DNA from: Bradymonas sp963697525
Lineage (GTDB): Bacteria > Myxococcota_A > Bradymonadia > Bradymonadales > Bradymonadaceae
Reading direction: 5' to 3'
NCBI GenBank assembly: GCA_963697525.1
Contig: OY969087.1
Coordinates: 5,146,001 to 5,210,000, forward strand
DNA: 64,000 bases
Below the pieces are notes generated by a model that worked only from the letters and a program-made list of their open reading frames with translations, made no database searches and was not told the origin of the DNA. Positions 55,056-63,397 of this stretch are shown here, piece by piece. How positions within the stretch are numbered: the first letter of the stretch is position 1; the number at the start of each line of letters is the position of its first letter. The translations under genes were made by a program, and so were the position numbers.

Positions 55056-56225
55056 TCACGCCTCACGAATCAACGTCACCGTGCTCGCATAGCCGTGCAG
55101 GCATGACTTTCGGCCCACCGGGGCGATCTCGCCCTCGGCGAAGAACCCGCCGATGGGCACACCCCCCAGGTATTCGTGCAGCAAGTCGGCCTCCTGGCTG
55201 GCCTTGTCGCTGCGGCTGTCGCCCGAGGCGATGCCGCTGAACAGCAGCGCGCCGCGGCTGTCGCCGCCGGGGCCCACCTGCGCGGCGAATTCGCCCATGG
55301 CCTGCTCGAAGGTCACCGTGGAGGTGTGCGGGTCCATCAGGTGGAATTGGATGACGTCCAGATCATCGATGGGCGCGGCGACGGCGAGGTCGCCGTTTTT
55401 GGGATTGAACCCGATGATATTGCGGATGACGAAGTCCCCGGCGCCGTATTCCCCGCGCCGATTCTCCACCCCGATGCCCACGAACATGGAGTGCTGGGCG
55501 AGCTCGCGCTCGGCCCCCTCGAGGCTGTGCACCAGGTCGCGGAACACCTCCATGGGGTTGCCGCGGTCGAAGCGGTGGATGATATTCTGGGTGTGCTCGG
55601 TCACAATCAGCGGCTCGCCGATGGGCCGGCACGCCTGGGCGACGACGGTGTCCACGCGCAGGTTGCCCTGCAACCCCAGCCCCACCGCCCCGTTGGTGTA
55701 CACGTGACCTTCGAGCAGCAAGCGGTTGCCGGCCGCCGCCCCCGTGCCCACCAGCCCGCCGAATTTGGCGGCCTCGGGAAACGAGCGGTCCAGCGCGGCC
55801 AACAGCGCCTCGGTCTCGAAGCTCGACGCTTCCGACAACACCAGGAAATTCGGCGATGCGCCCTCGTCCAGCCCCAACTCACCGCGCCACTCGAAATCGG
55901 CGCGGTCGTGGACGTCGGGCTCGAAGCGAATCGGGGTCAGGTCCACCCCCGGCAGCACGGCCGCGGTCACCGACAGGGAGCTCTCCTGGTCGGTGTGGTC
56001 GGCCACGCCCACCACCCCGGCGGCGTTGCACCCCACGCACACCGCGTTGGGGAAGGCCCGGGTCATGTCCAGCGCCAGATCGCGCGCGTTGTCGGTATGA
56101 TTGTCCGAAAAGAAGACCAACACGAGGTCGACCTCGGCGGGCGACGCCACGTCCAAGCGGCTGCTCGCCTCGCGGAACGCCGGGGTCGTGTCGGGCTTTC
56201 GTGATAAACCGGTTGTCCATTTCAT
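55056..56225 (-). CDS. FIST domain protein
   Basis: 389 residues, soluble. FIST_N region: VDLVLVFFSDNHTDNARDL, CVGCNAAGVVG, FGGLVGTGAAAGNRLLL. FIST_C region: the late ALLFSGIASGDSR, GVPIGGFFAEGEIAPVG. FIST proteins are small-ligand sensors of signal transduction, often next to kinases; here a PAS kinase lies divergently. Start at 56225 has no obvious alternative nearby. Confidence 0.9.
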   Translation of the reverse strand: MKWTTGLSRKPDTTPAFREASSRLDVASPAEVDLVLVFFSDNHTDNARDLALDMTRAFPNAVCVGCNAAGVVGVADHTDQESSLSVTAAVLPGVDLTPIRFEPDVHDRADFEWRGELGLDEGASPNFLVLSEASSFETEALLAALDRSFPEAAKFGGLVGTGAAAGNRLLLEGHVYTNGAVGLGLQGNLRVDTVVAQACRPIGEPLIVTEHTQNIIHRFDRGNPMEVFRDLVHSLEGAERELAQHSMFVGIGVENRRGEYGAGDFVIRNIIGFNPKNGDLAVAAPIDDLDVIQFHLMDPHTSTVTFEQAMGEFAAQVGPGGDSRGALLFSGIASGDSRSDKASQEADLLHEYLGGVPIGGFFAEGEIAPVGRKSCLHGYASTVTLIREA

Positions 56226-56971
56226 CCGTATCCCCGTCGAAGCACAAGGGAAAGAGCAGCCTGATTACTGTCGAGTGTCGTACTGCTTGGACGGGTACTG
56301 CCGGTCCGTCGCATCATCATTACAACTTCATGACAGGACGCAAGTTTTGCCTACCGCGCCCCTGTACGCAGCCGCCGACGCCACCGCGGCTTCCACATAC
56401 TACGTCAGTGACAAAACGCCAAAGCCCTGACGACCTACATCTTTACGTCCAACGTCGACGGACAATTCCAACGTGCCGGTTTTTCCGACGAAAGTATCGT
56501 CGAATGTCACGGCGCGATCCACCCCCGCAGTGCTCGCACCCTGCGGTCGACATGTCTGGTCGGCGGACGTGCTGACGGCCGACGTGGACCCGGCCACCTT
56601 TCGCGCGAGCCCTCCGCTACCCCTATGCTCCAAATGTAACACGCTCGCGCGGCCGAACATCCTAATGTTTGGTGACGCACGCTGGATCGAGCCCGTTTTC
56701 CTGACCGTGGGCGCTCGTGCGGTCCTCGAGCGTCTCGACGACCTCCTGTCGTAAAAATAACTTTACACGCCCATTTGCGTTTCAACATCCCACCGATCGC
56801 ACGAATCCAAACGTGTGGCCTCGAATTTGCACTCTGTGGTGACCCATCGCAGGCGTGTCCGCACACGCACCCTGGACGAGCGTCTGCGGACGGTCCCCCG
56901 GCGCAATTGTTGCGCCTGGGTCTACGCACCGGCATTTCTTGCGTGTACTGTTGGCCGAGGTTGTTGATCCG
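56226..56971. other. 746-base intergenic region between FIST and PAS kinase
   Basis: No gene is convincing. Two short open frames (56473-56754 plus; 56400-56660 minus) lack ribosome sites and family features. A hairpin CGACGA-AAGTA-TCGTCG lies at 56486-56502, and AT content is higher than in the neighbouring genes. Promoters of the FIST gene (minus) and the kinase operon (plus) are expected here. Confidence 0.55.
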
Positions 56972-58105
56972 ATGCATATCTCCGAAGCGGCGTTCTCCGG
57001 CATCATCGATCTTTGCGCGGACGCGATCATCTCGATCGACGAGGACCAGCGCATCGTCCTGTTCAACCAGGGCGCCGAGGAGATCTTTGGCTACAGCGCC
57101 CCCGAGGTCATGGGCGAGCCGCTGAGCATCTTGCTGCCCCGCCCCTCCGGCGCGGAGCACCCCGCCCACGTGCGCACCTTCTCCGGCGGGCACGACTCCT
57201 CGCGGCGCATGGGCCACCGCGGCGCCATCAGCGGGCGGCGCAAAGGTGGCGAGATCTTCCCGGCGGAGGCCTCCATCTCCAAGCAGATGATCGACGGCCA
57301 CTGGTTGTATACCGCCGTGCTGCGCGACGTCACCGAGCAGCGCCGCGCCGAGCGCCAATTGCGGCGCATGAACGCCGAATTGCAGCGCTCCAACGCCGAC
57401 CTCGAGCACTTCGCCACGGTCGCCTCCCACGATCTGCAGGAGCCGCTTCGCAAGATCCAGGCCTTCGGCGGGCGCCTGCAATCGCGCTATAGCGACGCGC
57501 TGCCCGAGCAGGGCCAGGACTTTTTGGGCCGCATGCTCAACGCCGCCGAGCGCATGAGCACGCTGATCCGCGACCTGCTCGTCTTCTCCCGGGTGACCAC
57601 CCGCGCGCGGCCCTTCGAGCCGGTCGACCTGGCCGAGGTCGCCCGGCAGGTCGTCGCCGACCTGGAGCTGCGCATCGAGCAAACCGGCGGTCGGGTCGAG
57701 CTTGGCGAGCTGCCGCGCATCGACGCCGATCCCACCCAGATGCGCCAGCTCTTCCAAAACCTGTTGGGCAACGCCCTCAAATTCTGCCGCGACGGCGTGG
57801 CCCCCGAGGTGCGCGTGAGCGCCGAGCCCGTCGATGACGGCAAGGCCTGCCGCCTGGTCATCGCCGACAACGGCGTGGGCTTCGACGAGAAGTACCTCGA
57901 CCGCATCTTCGACGTCTTCCAGCGCCTGCACGGCCGCGGCGTCTTCGAGGGCACCGGCATGGGCCTGGCCATCTGCCGAAAGCTCGTCGAGCGCCACGGC
58001 GGCAACATCACCGCCCAGAGCACCCCCGGGCAGGGCTCGCGCTTCATCGTGACCCTGCCCTTCCACCAGTCCCCCAACCGCCCCGAGACTCACGATGGAT
58101 GCTAG
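56972..58105 (+). CDS. PAS-domain sensor histidine kinase
   Basis: 377 residues from ATG 56972. PAS domain about 1-130 (IIDLCADAIISIDEDQRIVL, EEIFGYSAPEVMG). The HisKA part has VASHDLQEPLRKIQAF with the phospho-acceptor His, typical of bacteriophytochrome-like kinases. The ATPase domain has the N box LFQNLLGNALKF, DNGVGFDEKY and GTGMGLAIC. No membrane helices, so it should sense an intracellular signal. Upstream open reading frame to 56855 is not family-like. It overlaps the next response regulator by 11 bases. Confidence 0.93.
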   Translation: MHISEAAFSGIIDLCADAIISIDEDQRIVLFNQGAEEIFGYSAPEVMGEPLSILLPRPSGAEHPAHVRTFSGGHDSSRRMGHRGAISGRRKGGEIFPAEASISKQMIDGHWLYTAVLRDVTEQRRAERQLRRMNAELQRSNADLEHFATVASHDLQEPLRKIQAFGGRLQSRYSDALPEQGQDFLGRMLNAAERMSTLIRDLLVFSRVTTRARPFEPVDLAEVARQVVADLELRIEQTGGRVELGELPRIDADPTQMRQLFQNLLGNALKFCRDGVAPEVRVSAEPVDDGKACRLVIADNGVGFDEKYLDRIFDVFQRLHGRGVFEGTGMGLAICRKLVERHGGNITAQSTPGQGSRFIVTLPFHQSPNRPETHDGC

Positions 58106-58547
58106 AAAGCCTGTCACTATCTTGATGGCAGACGACGATCCCGAGGACGTGCTCCTCGCCGAGGACGCCCTGAGCGAGGCGCGCCTGGCCAACGAGTTTC
58201 GCGCCGTCTCCGACGGCGAGGAGCTTTTGGATTACCTGCACCGGCGCGGCCGTTACGCCGACGCCGCCGACTCGCCGCGCCCGGGGCTCATCCTGCTGGA
58301 CCTGAATATGCCGCGCAAAAACGGCTTCGAGGCGCTCACCGAGATCAAGCAGGACCCCAGCTTGCGGCGCATCCCGGTGATCATCTTGACCACCTCCCGC
58401 GCCGAGGAAGACATCTGCCGGGGCTATGATCTCGGGGTCAATAGCTTCATCTCCAAGCCCGTCTCCTTCGCCGGCCTGGTCCACGCCATGAAGACGGTTG
58501 GCAAATATTGGTTCGAGATCGTCGAACACCCGGTGGTCCCCGAATAA
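58095..58547 (+). CDS. Single-domain response regulator (Rcp1-like)
   Basis: 150 residues. Acidic pocket ADDDPEDV, phospho-acceptor Asp in LLDLNMPRKNGFEAL, Thr in ILTTS and Lys in FISKPVSF. This is the small receiver type usually paired with phytochrome-like kinases. It starts inside the last codons of the PAS kinase, and is the likely phosphorylation partner of it and/or the following hybrid kinase. Confidence 0.93.
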   Translation: MDARKPVTILMADDDPEDVLLAEDALSEARLANEFRAVSDGEELLDYLHRRGRYADAADSPRPGLILLDLNMPRKNGFEALTEIKQDPSLRRIPVIILTTSRAEEDICRGYDLGVNSFISKPVSFAGLVHAMKTVGKYWFEIVEHPVVPE

Positions 58548-58608
58548 AGCGACCGGCAAGCCGACTTGCCGCGCTCCAGCAAAGCTGACTCGAGCACGCC
58601 GTACGCCT

Positions 58609-60267
58609 ATGAGCAGACAAAATCGCATACCGCTCTACGGATTCGCCCCCGCCCCGGACACCTCTGTGCTGGGCAGCCATACGCGCCGCGTCTTGCTGAT
58701 CGAGGACGACGAGGACGACTACCTGCTGACCCGCGAGTACCTGGCCGACTTCGACGTCGACGGGCGCTACGTGCTCGAGTGGGCCCAGACCTACGAGGAC
58801 GGCATCCAGGCGCTGCTCGACGAGCGCCACGACCTGTGCCTGCTCGATTACCACCTGGGCGCACGCGACGGCATTGGGCTGTTGCGCGAGGCGCTCGCCC
58901 ACGGTTGCCGCACCCCGATCATCTTGCTGACCGGCGACGGCGACCGCGACGTCGACCGGGCGGCCATGCGCTACGGCGCCGCCGACTACCTCATCAAAGA
59001 AGAGCTGTCCGCCGCCCTGCTCGAGCGCGCCATGCGCCACTCCCTGGAGCGAAGCCGCTTCGCCGAGGCCCAGCGGTTTTTGGCCGCCGCCAGCGTGCGC
59101 TTGAGCGGCTCGCTCGACCTCGACCACATCCTGGAGGACATCGCCCAGCTCAGCGCCCGCGTGCTGGGCGACTTTTGCGTCATCGTGCTTGGCGACGAGC
59201 ACGCCGACGCGTGGCGCACGACCGTGGGGGTGCGCGACGAGGACGATGCCCCGCTGGGCGCGCGCCTGGCCGACCACAACGGCTGGCCGATCGTCGAGCG
59301 CATCCTCGCCGGCGACTCCGTGCTCGTCGGCGACGTCGACGAGGCGTTCCTCACCGAGGCCTGCGCCTGTGACGAGCAACGCCGCCTGCTCGAGGCGATG
59401 GCGCCGGTCTCCCTCGTGGGCGTGCCCCTCATCGCCCGGGCCACCGTGCTGGGGGCGATCACGATCATCTCGGCGCGAAGCCGACGCCGCTACGACTCCA
59501 GCGACCTGTCGCTGGTCGACCAACTCGGCTACCGCACGGCCCTGGCCATCGACAACGCCCGGCTGTACCAGGAGGCCCAACGCGCCATCGAGATGCGCGA
59601 CGAGGTCCACCGCATCGTCGTCCACGACCTTAGAAACCCCCTGAACACCATCGGGCTGACGACCAACGTGATGCAGCGCCGCGTCGACCAGGGCGCCCCC
59701 ATCGACACCCTCGCCCCCCACCTTCGCACCCAACGCCTGGCCGCCGAGCGCATGCAGACGCTGCTCGAGGACCTGCTCGACGTCGCCCGCATCGAAAACG
59801 GCAAGCTGTCCATCGACCCGTCGCGCTGCTCGGCAGCCGGGCTGGTCGAGCTCGTCGTCGCCCAGCACCGGGTGCAGGCCGACGACCGCTCGGTGCACCT
59901 GGCCTTTACGCTCCCCGACGATCTACCGATGGTGCGCGCCGACCACGACCGCCTCGAACAGGTGCTGTCGAACCTGGTGGGCAACGCCCTCAAATTCACC
60001 CCCGCCGGCGGCTCCATCGAGCTGAGCGCCCACGCCCAGGGAGACTGGGTGCGCTTCCAGGTCGCCGACACCGGCTGCGGCATCTCCCCGGACCACCTGC
60101 CCCACCTCTTCGACCGCTTCTGGCAGGCCCAGCACGGCGTGCGCCACGGCGCCGGGCTGGGCCTGGCCATCTGCCGGGGCATCATCGACGCCCACGGCGG
60201 CGACATCTGGGTGGAGAGCGACGAGGGCGCGGGCACGATCTTTTACTTCACCATCCCCACCGCCTGA
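58609..60267 (+). CDS. Receiver-GAF-histidine kinase
   Basis: 552 residues from ATG 58609. REC domain about 20-140 (VLLIEDDEDDYLLT; DLCLLDYHLGARDG; ILLTGDGDRD; YLIKEEL). GAF domain about 165-340 (VLGDFCVIVLGDE; VGVPLIARATVLGAI). HisKA with IVVHDLRNPLNTIGL, and an ATPase domain with LSNLVGNALKFTPAGG, DTGCGISPDHL and GAGLGLAIC. It closes a signalling set of PAS kinase, single receiver and receiver-kinase; a phosphorelay among them is likely. Confidence 0.93.
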   Translation: MSRQNRIPLYGFAPAPDTSVLGSHTRRVLLIEDDEDDYLLTREYLADFDVDGRYVLEWAQTYEDGIQALLDERHDLCLLDYHLGARDGIGLLREALAHGCRTPIILLTGDGDRDVDRAAMRYGAADYLIKEELSAALLERAMRHSLERSRFAEAQRFLAAASVRLSGSLDLDHILEDIAQLSARVLGDFCVIVLGDEHADAWRTTVGVRDEDDAPLGARLADHNGWPIVERILAGDSVLVGDVDEAFLTEACACDEQRRLLEAMAPVSLVGVPLIARATVLGAITIISARSRRRYDSSDLSLVDQLGYRTALAIDNARLYQEAQRAIEMRDEVHRIVVHDLRNPLNTIGLTTNVMQRRVDQGAPIDTLAPHLRTQRLAAERMQTLLEDLLDVARIENGKLSIDPSRCSAAGLVELVVAQHRVQADDRSVHLAFTLPDDLPMVRADHDRLEQVLSNLVGNALKFTPAGGSIELSAHAQGDWVRFQVADTGCGISPDHLPHLFDRFWQAQHGVRHGAGLGLAICRGIIDAHGGDIWVESDEGAGTIFYFTIPTA

Positions 60268-60341
60268 CCCTTGCGCGCGCGCCGCTCTTGCGGTTCAGTA
60301 GGGCTCCTGACTTTGCCCTTGCTGTCGACGGCGGCCGGACC

Positions 60342-61556
60342 ATGTTTGACATCTCCACCAGCGACCTGTGGCGCTACCTGAGCATCCCGGTGATGAGCGC
60401 GCTGGTCGGCTGGGGCACCAACGTGCTCGCCCTGAAGATGACCTTCTACCCCCTGGACTTCGTGGGGCTGCCGCCGTTTCTGGGCTGGCAGGGCATCATC
60501 CCGGCCAAGGCCGAGTCCATGGCCCGGCGCACCGTCGACCTGATGACCACCCGCCTGGTGGGCGTCCAGGAGGTCGTCGACCGCCTCGACGCCGACCGCG
60601 TCGTCGAGGCCATCGCCCCCGGCGTCGAGCGCATGCTCACCGAGGTCATCGACCAAACCATGGCCCAGCGCCACCCCAAGCTGTGGGAGGTGATCCCGCC
60701 GGCCGCCCGCCAGCAGATCTATGCGCGCGCCGCCGCCGACGCCGACGAGGTCATCCGCGAGTCGCTGGTCGACCTCAAGCTCGAGATCGACGACGTGCTC
60801 GACCTCGAAGAGATGGCCGTCTCGGCGCTGCTGGCCGACCGCGCCTTCCTCAACCAGATCTTTTTGGAGTGCGGCAAAGAGGAGTTCACCTTCATCGAGC
60901 GCTCGGGCCTGTACTTCGGCTTTCTATTCGGCCTGGCGCTGATGGTCGTGCGCTACTTCGTCGACTCCGCCTGGCTGCTGCCGACCGCCGGCTTCGTGGT
61001 CGGCTACCTGACCAACTGGCTGGCGCTCAAGATGATCTTCGAGCCGGTCACCCCCAAAAAGATCTTCGGCTTTCGCTGGCAGGGCTCGTTTCTCAAGCGT
61101 CAGGAGGAGGTCAGCGAGGCCTACGCCCGACTGATCACCGACAATATCGTCAACTCCCAGAATATGCTCCACGCCATGCTCGAGGGCCCCGGCGGCGAGC
61201 GCATGATGCAGATCATCGACCGCCACGTACGCGACGCCGCCGAGCGCTACGACGCCGTGCCCCGCCCGGTCTCCAACCTGCTGTTCGGCAGCGACGACTA
61301 CGAAGCCCTCAAAGACCGCGTCGCCCAGGGCGTCGTCGAGGCCGTCCCCCACGGCCCCATCCACGACGTCGAGGACTACGCCGAGGAGGCCCTCGACCTG
61401 GAAAACACCCTGCGCACCCGCCTGCAACACCTGCCCCCCGACCAATTCACCGGCCTGCTGCGCCCGATCTTCCAGGAAGACGAGTGGAAGCTCATCCTGG
61501 TCGGCGCGGTGCTCGGCCTGATGGTGGGGCTGTTCCAACTCTTCGTGGTGTTTTGA
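60342..61556 (+). CDS. DUF445 membrane protein
   Basis: 404 residues from ATG 60342. N-terminal helix GTNVLALKMTFYPLDFVG, then GWQGIIPAKAESMARRTVDL, are the signature of DUF445. The soluble middle is helical. A central hydrophobic stretch (FGFLFGLALMVVRYFVDSAW; LLPTAGFVVGYLTNWLALKMIF) repeats the TNWLALKMIFEP motif seen at the N-terminus, so the protein is an internal duplication. A last helix (LVGAVLGLMVGLFQLFVVF) ends the chain. Function unknown. Confidence 0.88.
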   Translation: MFDISTSDLWRYLSIPVMSALVGWGTNVLALKMTFYPLDFVGLPPFLGWQGIIPAKAESMARRTVDLMTTRLVGVQEVVDRLDADRVVEAIAPGVERMLTEVIDQTMAQRHPKLWEVIPPAARQQIYARAAADADEVIRESLVDLKLEIDDVLDLEEMAVSALLADRAFLNQIFLECGKEEFTFIERSGLYFGFLFGLALMVVRYFVDSAWLLPTAGFVVGYLTNWLALKMIFEPVTPKKIFGFRWQGSFLKRQEEVSEAYARLITDNIVNSQNMLHAMLEGPGGERMMQIIDRHVRDAAERYDAVPRPVSNLLFGSDDYEALKDRVAQGVVEAVPHGPIHDVEDYAEEALDLENTLRTRLQHLPPDQFTGLLRPIFQEDEWKLILVGAVLGLMVGLFQLFVVF

Positions 61557-61662
61557 ACACGACGGCCATCGAGCCCACGACTTGCGCCCCCGAATTTGCG
61601 ACGCACTCCCCCATTCGTTACCCTCAGCATCGACTCGTTTTCACCGCACCCGGGGGACCAAC

Positions 61663-62154
61663 ATGCGACGCATTCACATAGTGACGATCATCGCGACGAG
61701 CGCGCTCCTGCTGGTCGTCGGCTGCAGCGACTCCACCCCCAACGCCATCGGCGACGGGCCCTGCGCCCTCGCCCCGAACGACCCCGCCAACTACGAAACC
61801 TGCACCACCCCCGAGCAGCGCCAGCAGGACCTCGACGACGCCCGCACCACCGCCCAGAACAACAACCTCCTGGCCCAGGACCCCGCCGCCGGCATGCGCC
61901 TCCACTGCGGCACGCCCTGCAGGCCCCAGAGCTACTGCCCCCAGGTCCTCCAGGCCTGCAACGCCGCCGACGCCGCCAACGCCGACCCACAAACCTGCAT
62001 CTGGCGCGTCGCCTACGACACCGGCGACGGCCACTCCACCAGCGCCAGCGGCGCCGACGGCCAACTGCGCCACCCCGTCGCCCTCTGCGACTGCGACTAC
62101 ACCACCGACGAACGCGACGCCTGGTGTTCGGGCCAGACGCCCGACAATTTCTGA
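61663..62154 (+). CDS. Small Cys-rich lipoprotein
   Basis: 163 residues from ATG 61663, where the lipoprotein signal (IATSALLLVVGC) starts. The mature part has about ten Cys (CALAPNDPANYETCTTPEQ; LHCGTPCRPQSYCPQVLQAC; LCDCDYTTDERDAWC), suggesting disulfides, and several predicted helices. No family recognised. GGGGGA lies about nine bases upstream. Confidence 0.72.
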   Translation: MRRIHIVTIIATSALLLVVGCSDSTPNAIGDGPCALAPNDPANYETCTTPEQRQQDLDDARTTAQNNNLLAQDPAAGMRLHCGTPCRPQSYCPQVLQACNAADAANADPQTCIWRVAYDTGDGHSTSASGADGQLRHPVALCDCDYTTDERDAWCSGQTPDNF

Positions 62155-62726
62155 CCGAGGCGCCCAACCCTCACAACAACGCGCCCCAAATCCCTATGCT
62201 TTTCCCTCAATAGCCCCGGACTTCGAGTCGGGGACTGACTACATTTCTGCGAGACGCCCAGCGGAGCGGCCGCTTGCTGCCCGCGGAGCACGCCGCGTTG
62301 TTTGCGGCGCCCGTGCAGCCCCGGTGCCTTGGCCCGGGGTTTGGCGTGGATGTCCTGAACGCGGCACGGTCGTGATCGTCACGATTCGCCCACGTGCGAC
62401 ATTGCGCGCACGGCCCCATGCGCTTGTTGACCTCAAGACCCCGGGCCAAGGCCGCGGGGCTGCACCGGCGAGGGCTCCGCGGGCAGCAAGCAGCCGCTCC
62501 GCATCAGCGCATTCGCACGCCCGCAGAGCCAAGCAGCAATTGATCTCGTTGCAGCCCAACGGCCGATCACGATCACGATCGCGACTACGACCACGATCAC
62601 GGGGTCGTCATGTTGCGCCGCGATGGCTTCTCGGGCGTCACGACACGGTCGGGCCGCGCGGGCTCCGCCCCGCCGCGGGCGCCTCCGGCCCCGCCTTGCG
62701 TGTCCGACGCCGGCCTGCGCATCGTT
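62155..62726. other. Intergenic region with a long inverted repeat, upstream of the tRNA terminator
   Basis: No gene is supported; several overlapping open frames are Arg/Ser-rich shadows. It contains the inverted repeat at 62261-62502 and, at about 62563-62597, a run of ATCACGATC-type short repeats (GATCACGATCACGATCGCG). The rest up to 62726 is unassigned. Confidence 0.6.
62261..62502. repeat. Long imperfect inverted repeat (about 242 bases)
   Basis: Outer arms 62261-62289 and 62474-62502 match in 28 of 29 bases (GCGGAGCGGC..CGCTTGCTGC on the left). Inner arms 62313-62344 and 62434-62465 (opening GTGCAGCCCCG) are also paired, with few mismatches. The left arm carries an extra CGCCGC-loop-GCGGCG hairpin (about 62291-62309). 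The 89-base centre has no open frame of note. It would fold into a very stable hairpin as RNA or single-stranded DNA. Confidence 0.75.
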
Positions 62727-62767
62727 AAAACACAAAAAACGGGCCTGAACCAAAATGGCTCAGACCC
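62727..62767 (-). terminator. Rho-independent terminator of tRNA-Asn
   Basis: Read on the minus strand, GGGTCTGAGCC and GGTTCAGGCCC form an 11-pair stem (with two G-T pairs) around ATTTT, followed by a T run (TTTTTTGTGTTTT). It lies 14 bases beyond the tRNA 3' end. Confidence 0.88.
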
Positions 62768-62780
62768 GCATATTTCCTAG

Positions 62781-62853
62781 CTCCGGCGGTTGGACTCGAA
62801 CCAACGACTAAGTGATTAACAGTCACCCGCTCTACCAACTGAGCTACGCCGGA
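62781..62853 (-). tRNA. tRNA-Asn (GTT)
   Basis: 73 bases on the minus strand. Acceptor 5' TCCGGCG pairs with 3' CGCCGGA, and the discriminator is G; CCA is not encoded. D arm GCTC-loop-GAGC, anticodon loop CTGTTAAT with anticodon GTT (62818-62820), and the T arm with TTCGAGTCC are all in place. Confidence 0.97.
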
Positions 62854-63032
62854 TTATGCCCGAAATTGCGTCGGGAATGGGCAATATGCCACAGGCAAAA
62901 TCGGATGTGAAGCCCTTTTCGCGTAAGTGCGACCATTCGCCCCCCACGCCGCGCGTGGGGGGCAGGCGCGCCAGCGCCGGGGGGTTGGGGCCTCGCGCCC
63001 GCAAGGCCACCGCCCCCGGCAGTTCACCCGCC

Positions 63033-63350
63033 TCAGAAGCGCTCGTGGCCGAGGGCGTCGACCACGCCGATGACGCGGTTGATGTCCTCGACGGTGTTGT
63101 CGAGATCGTAGGAGGCGTTGGAGTCGCCGTTGTTGATGCGGTCGACCTCGTCCTGGGCGTCGCGGATGAGCTGGGCGCCCAGTTGGTCTCTTTGGATGTC
63201 CCAGCGAATCTTCTCCATATTCGACGACACCCCCACGTACACGGAGTTGTCGGGGGGCACGTCGATGATGGTGTGGCGCACATGCCACAACGGCGGGCGA
63301 TGGCGAGGACCGTCGACGAGCGTTGGACAGGTCGGGGGCGTGCCTACCAT
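63033..63350 (-). CDS. Small protein of unknown function
   Basis: 105 residues from the ATG at 63350 (a TTG start three codons upstream is in frame). The last 60 residues look coding: NMEKIRWDIQRDQLGAQLI, RDAQDEVDRINNGDSN, ASYDLDNTVEDINRVIG. They are helical, acidic and possibly coiled-coil. The N-terminal part is Pro/His-rich and doubtful, and no ribosome site is clear, so a shorter start is possible. It is divergent from the PRPP synthetase gene. Confidence 0.45.
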   Translation of the reverse strand: MVGTPPTCPTLVDGPRHRPPLWHVRHTIIDVPPDNSVYVGVSSNMEKIRWDIQRDQLGAQLIRDAQDEVDRINNGDSNASYDLDNTVEDINRVIGVVDALGHERF

Positions 63351-63397
63351 TAGAGACAAAGGCAGCTACAAGTATTCGCCGGACCGATGAGTTACGT

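Noticed and set aside
56400..56754. Two small open frames in the FIST-kinase gap
   Set aside because: No ribosome site, no recognisable features, and they overlap in opposite strands.
61688..62213. Arg/Ser-rich open frames around the small lipoprotein and the inverted repeat
   Set aside because: They are frame shadows of GC-rich DNA without ribosome sites or family features.
62437..62465. CRISPR-like repeats in the tRNA-Asn upstream region
   Set aside because: The repeats are inverted, imperfect and without regular spacers.
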